From Rhodobacteraceae bacterium UBA6273 (GTDB lineage Bacteria; Pseudomonadota; Alphaproteobacteria; Rhodobacterales; Rhodobacteraceae): a stretch of 17,461 bases of DNA. The DNA lies in NCBI GenBank assembly GCA_002440625.1, contig DJUV01000063.1:1-17461 (forward strand), written 5' to 3'. A program made the translations under genes and the position numbers. The notes below the pieces were generated by a model, which searched no databases, had not been told where the DNA came from, and saw only the letters and a list, made by a program, of their open reading frames with translations. Below, one piece after another: positions 16,746-17,461 of this stretch (its first letter is position 1; the number at the start of each line of letters is the position of its first letter).

Positions 16746-17461
16746 ATGGCCGAGACCACCAAGACCGCCAAACTTACCCTTGACGGGAAGACCTATGAAC
16801 TCCCGGTGCTGAAGGGAACCATCGGCCCGGACGTGATCGACATTCGCAAGCTTTACGGCGAGGCGGACGTCTTCACCTACGATCCCGGCTTCACCTCGAC
16901 CGCCGCCACCGACAGCGCCATCACCTATATCGACGGCGACAAGGGCGAACTGCTCTATCGCGGCTATCCGATCGAACAGCTGGCGGATCAGTCGCACTAT
17001 CTCGAAGTCTGCTACCTGCTGCTTTACGGCGAGCTGCCGGACAAGGCGCAGATGGCCGATTTCGAACAGCGCGTGACCAAGCACACGATGGTTCACGAGC
17101 AGATGCAGTATTTCTTCCGCGGCTTCCGGCGGGACGCGCATCCGATGGCGACCATGGTCGGCGTTGTCGGCGCCATGTCGGCCTTCTATCATGACAGTAC
17201 CGACATCTCCGATCCCTGGCAGCGCGAGGTCGCCGCGATCCGCATGATCGCCAAGCTGCCGACCATCGCCGCGATGGCCTACAAGTATTCGGTCGGCCAG
17301 CCCTTCGTCTATCCGAAGAACGCGCTGAGCTATGCCGGCAACTTCCTCAACATGTGCTTCGCGGTCCCGGCCGAGGACTACGTGGTCAACCCGATCCTCG
17401 AAAAGGCGATGGACCGGATCATGATGCTGCATGCGGATCATGAACAGAACGCCTCGACCTC
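16746..17461 (+). CDS. gltA: Citrate synthase, 5' part (runs off window end)
   Basis: This frame runs open from ATG 16746 to the window edge, giving 238 complete codons and a partial one. Citrate synthase condenses acetyl-CoA and oxaloacetate, the entry step of the TCA cycle. [19 protein letters not shown] at the N-terminus, [20 protein letters not shown] and [14 protein letters not shown] are typical of the proteobacterial (type II, hexameric, NADH-sensitive) enzyme with its extra N-terminal domain. The fragment ends in [10 protein letters not shown] (from residue 229), the conserved active-site histidine segment; the second catalytic histidine and the aspartate lie beyond the window. AAGGAG at 16734-16739, 6 bases from the ATG, is the best ribosome-binding site seen here and suggests high expression. 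Confidence 0.96.
   Translation, partial: MAETTKTAKLTLDGKTYELPVLKGTIGPDVIDIRKLYGEADVFTYDPGFTSTAATDSAITYIDGDKGELLYRGYPIEQLADQSHYLEVCYLLLYGELPDKAQMADFEQRVTKHTMVHEQMQYFFRGFRRDAHPMATMVGVVGAMSAFYHDSTDISDPWQREVAAIRMIAKLPTIAAMAYKYSVGQPFVYPKNALSYAGNFLNMCFAVPAEDYVVNPILEKAMDRIMMLHADHEQNAST

Overview
The window looks like core chromosome of an alphaproteobacterium, most likely in the Rhodobacterales (Rhodobacter/Paracoccus relatives). The DNA is GC-rich and densely coded. LexA binding sites of the alphaproteobacterial GAAC-N7-GAAC type sit in front of lexA. The run trpG-trpD-(ung)-trpC-moaC-moeA-lexA, followed by comEC, gltX and gltA, is a gene order I recall from this class. The taxonomic call is inference from composition, motifs and remembered gene order, not from a database search.

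Layout. Positions 1-907: the 3' part of fabI and an adjoining gpt. Positions 973-2151: a fold-type I aminotransferase of unknown substrate. Positions 2229-5598: a membrane-anchored PpiD/SurA-like folding factor followed after 4 bp by trpE. Positions 5615-7351, opposite strand: a single-pass protein with a very long Pro/Ala/Glu-rich linker and a YibQ-type (divergent polysaccharide deacetylase) C-terminal domain that seems to have lost its metal-binding residues. Positions 7486-11112: trpG, trpD, ung, trpC and moaC, tightly packed except for a hairpin-forming intergenic element of about 50 bp between ung and trpC. Positions 11120-12304: moeA. Positions 12409-13095: lexA with its own promoter and a triple SOS half-site. 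Positions 13089-15182, opposite strand: comEC, overlapping lexA tail to tail. Positions 15264-16664: gltX. Positions 16746 to the end: the start of gltA, cut by the window edge.

How the genes fit together. TrpE with TrpG makes anthranilate, TrpD adds phosphoribose and TrpC closes the indole ring. trpF, trpB and trpA are absent, so the pathway is split across the genome. MoaC and MoeA act early and late in molybdenum cofactor synthesis. LexA controls the SOS response, and Ung repairs uracil in DNA. GltX and GltA link to translation and central carbon metabolism. The mix looks like conserved housekeeping linkage rather than one functional system.

I found no mobile element, CRISPR array, RNA gene, phage gene or defence system. 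Every stretch longer than about 130 bases is coding. The items most worth a second look are the three-half-site LexA operator overlapping the lexA -10 region, the probable pseudo-deacetylase inserted antisense inside the trp cluster, the hairpin/poly-C element ahead of trpC, ung placed inside the trp genes, and a rare-codon AT-richer patch at the end of gltX.
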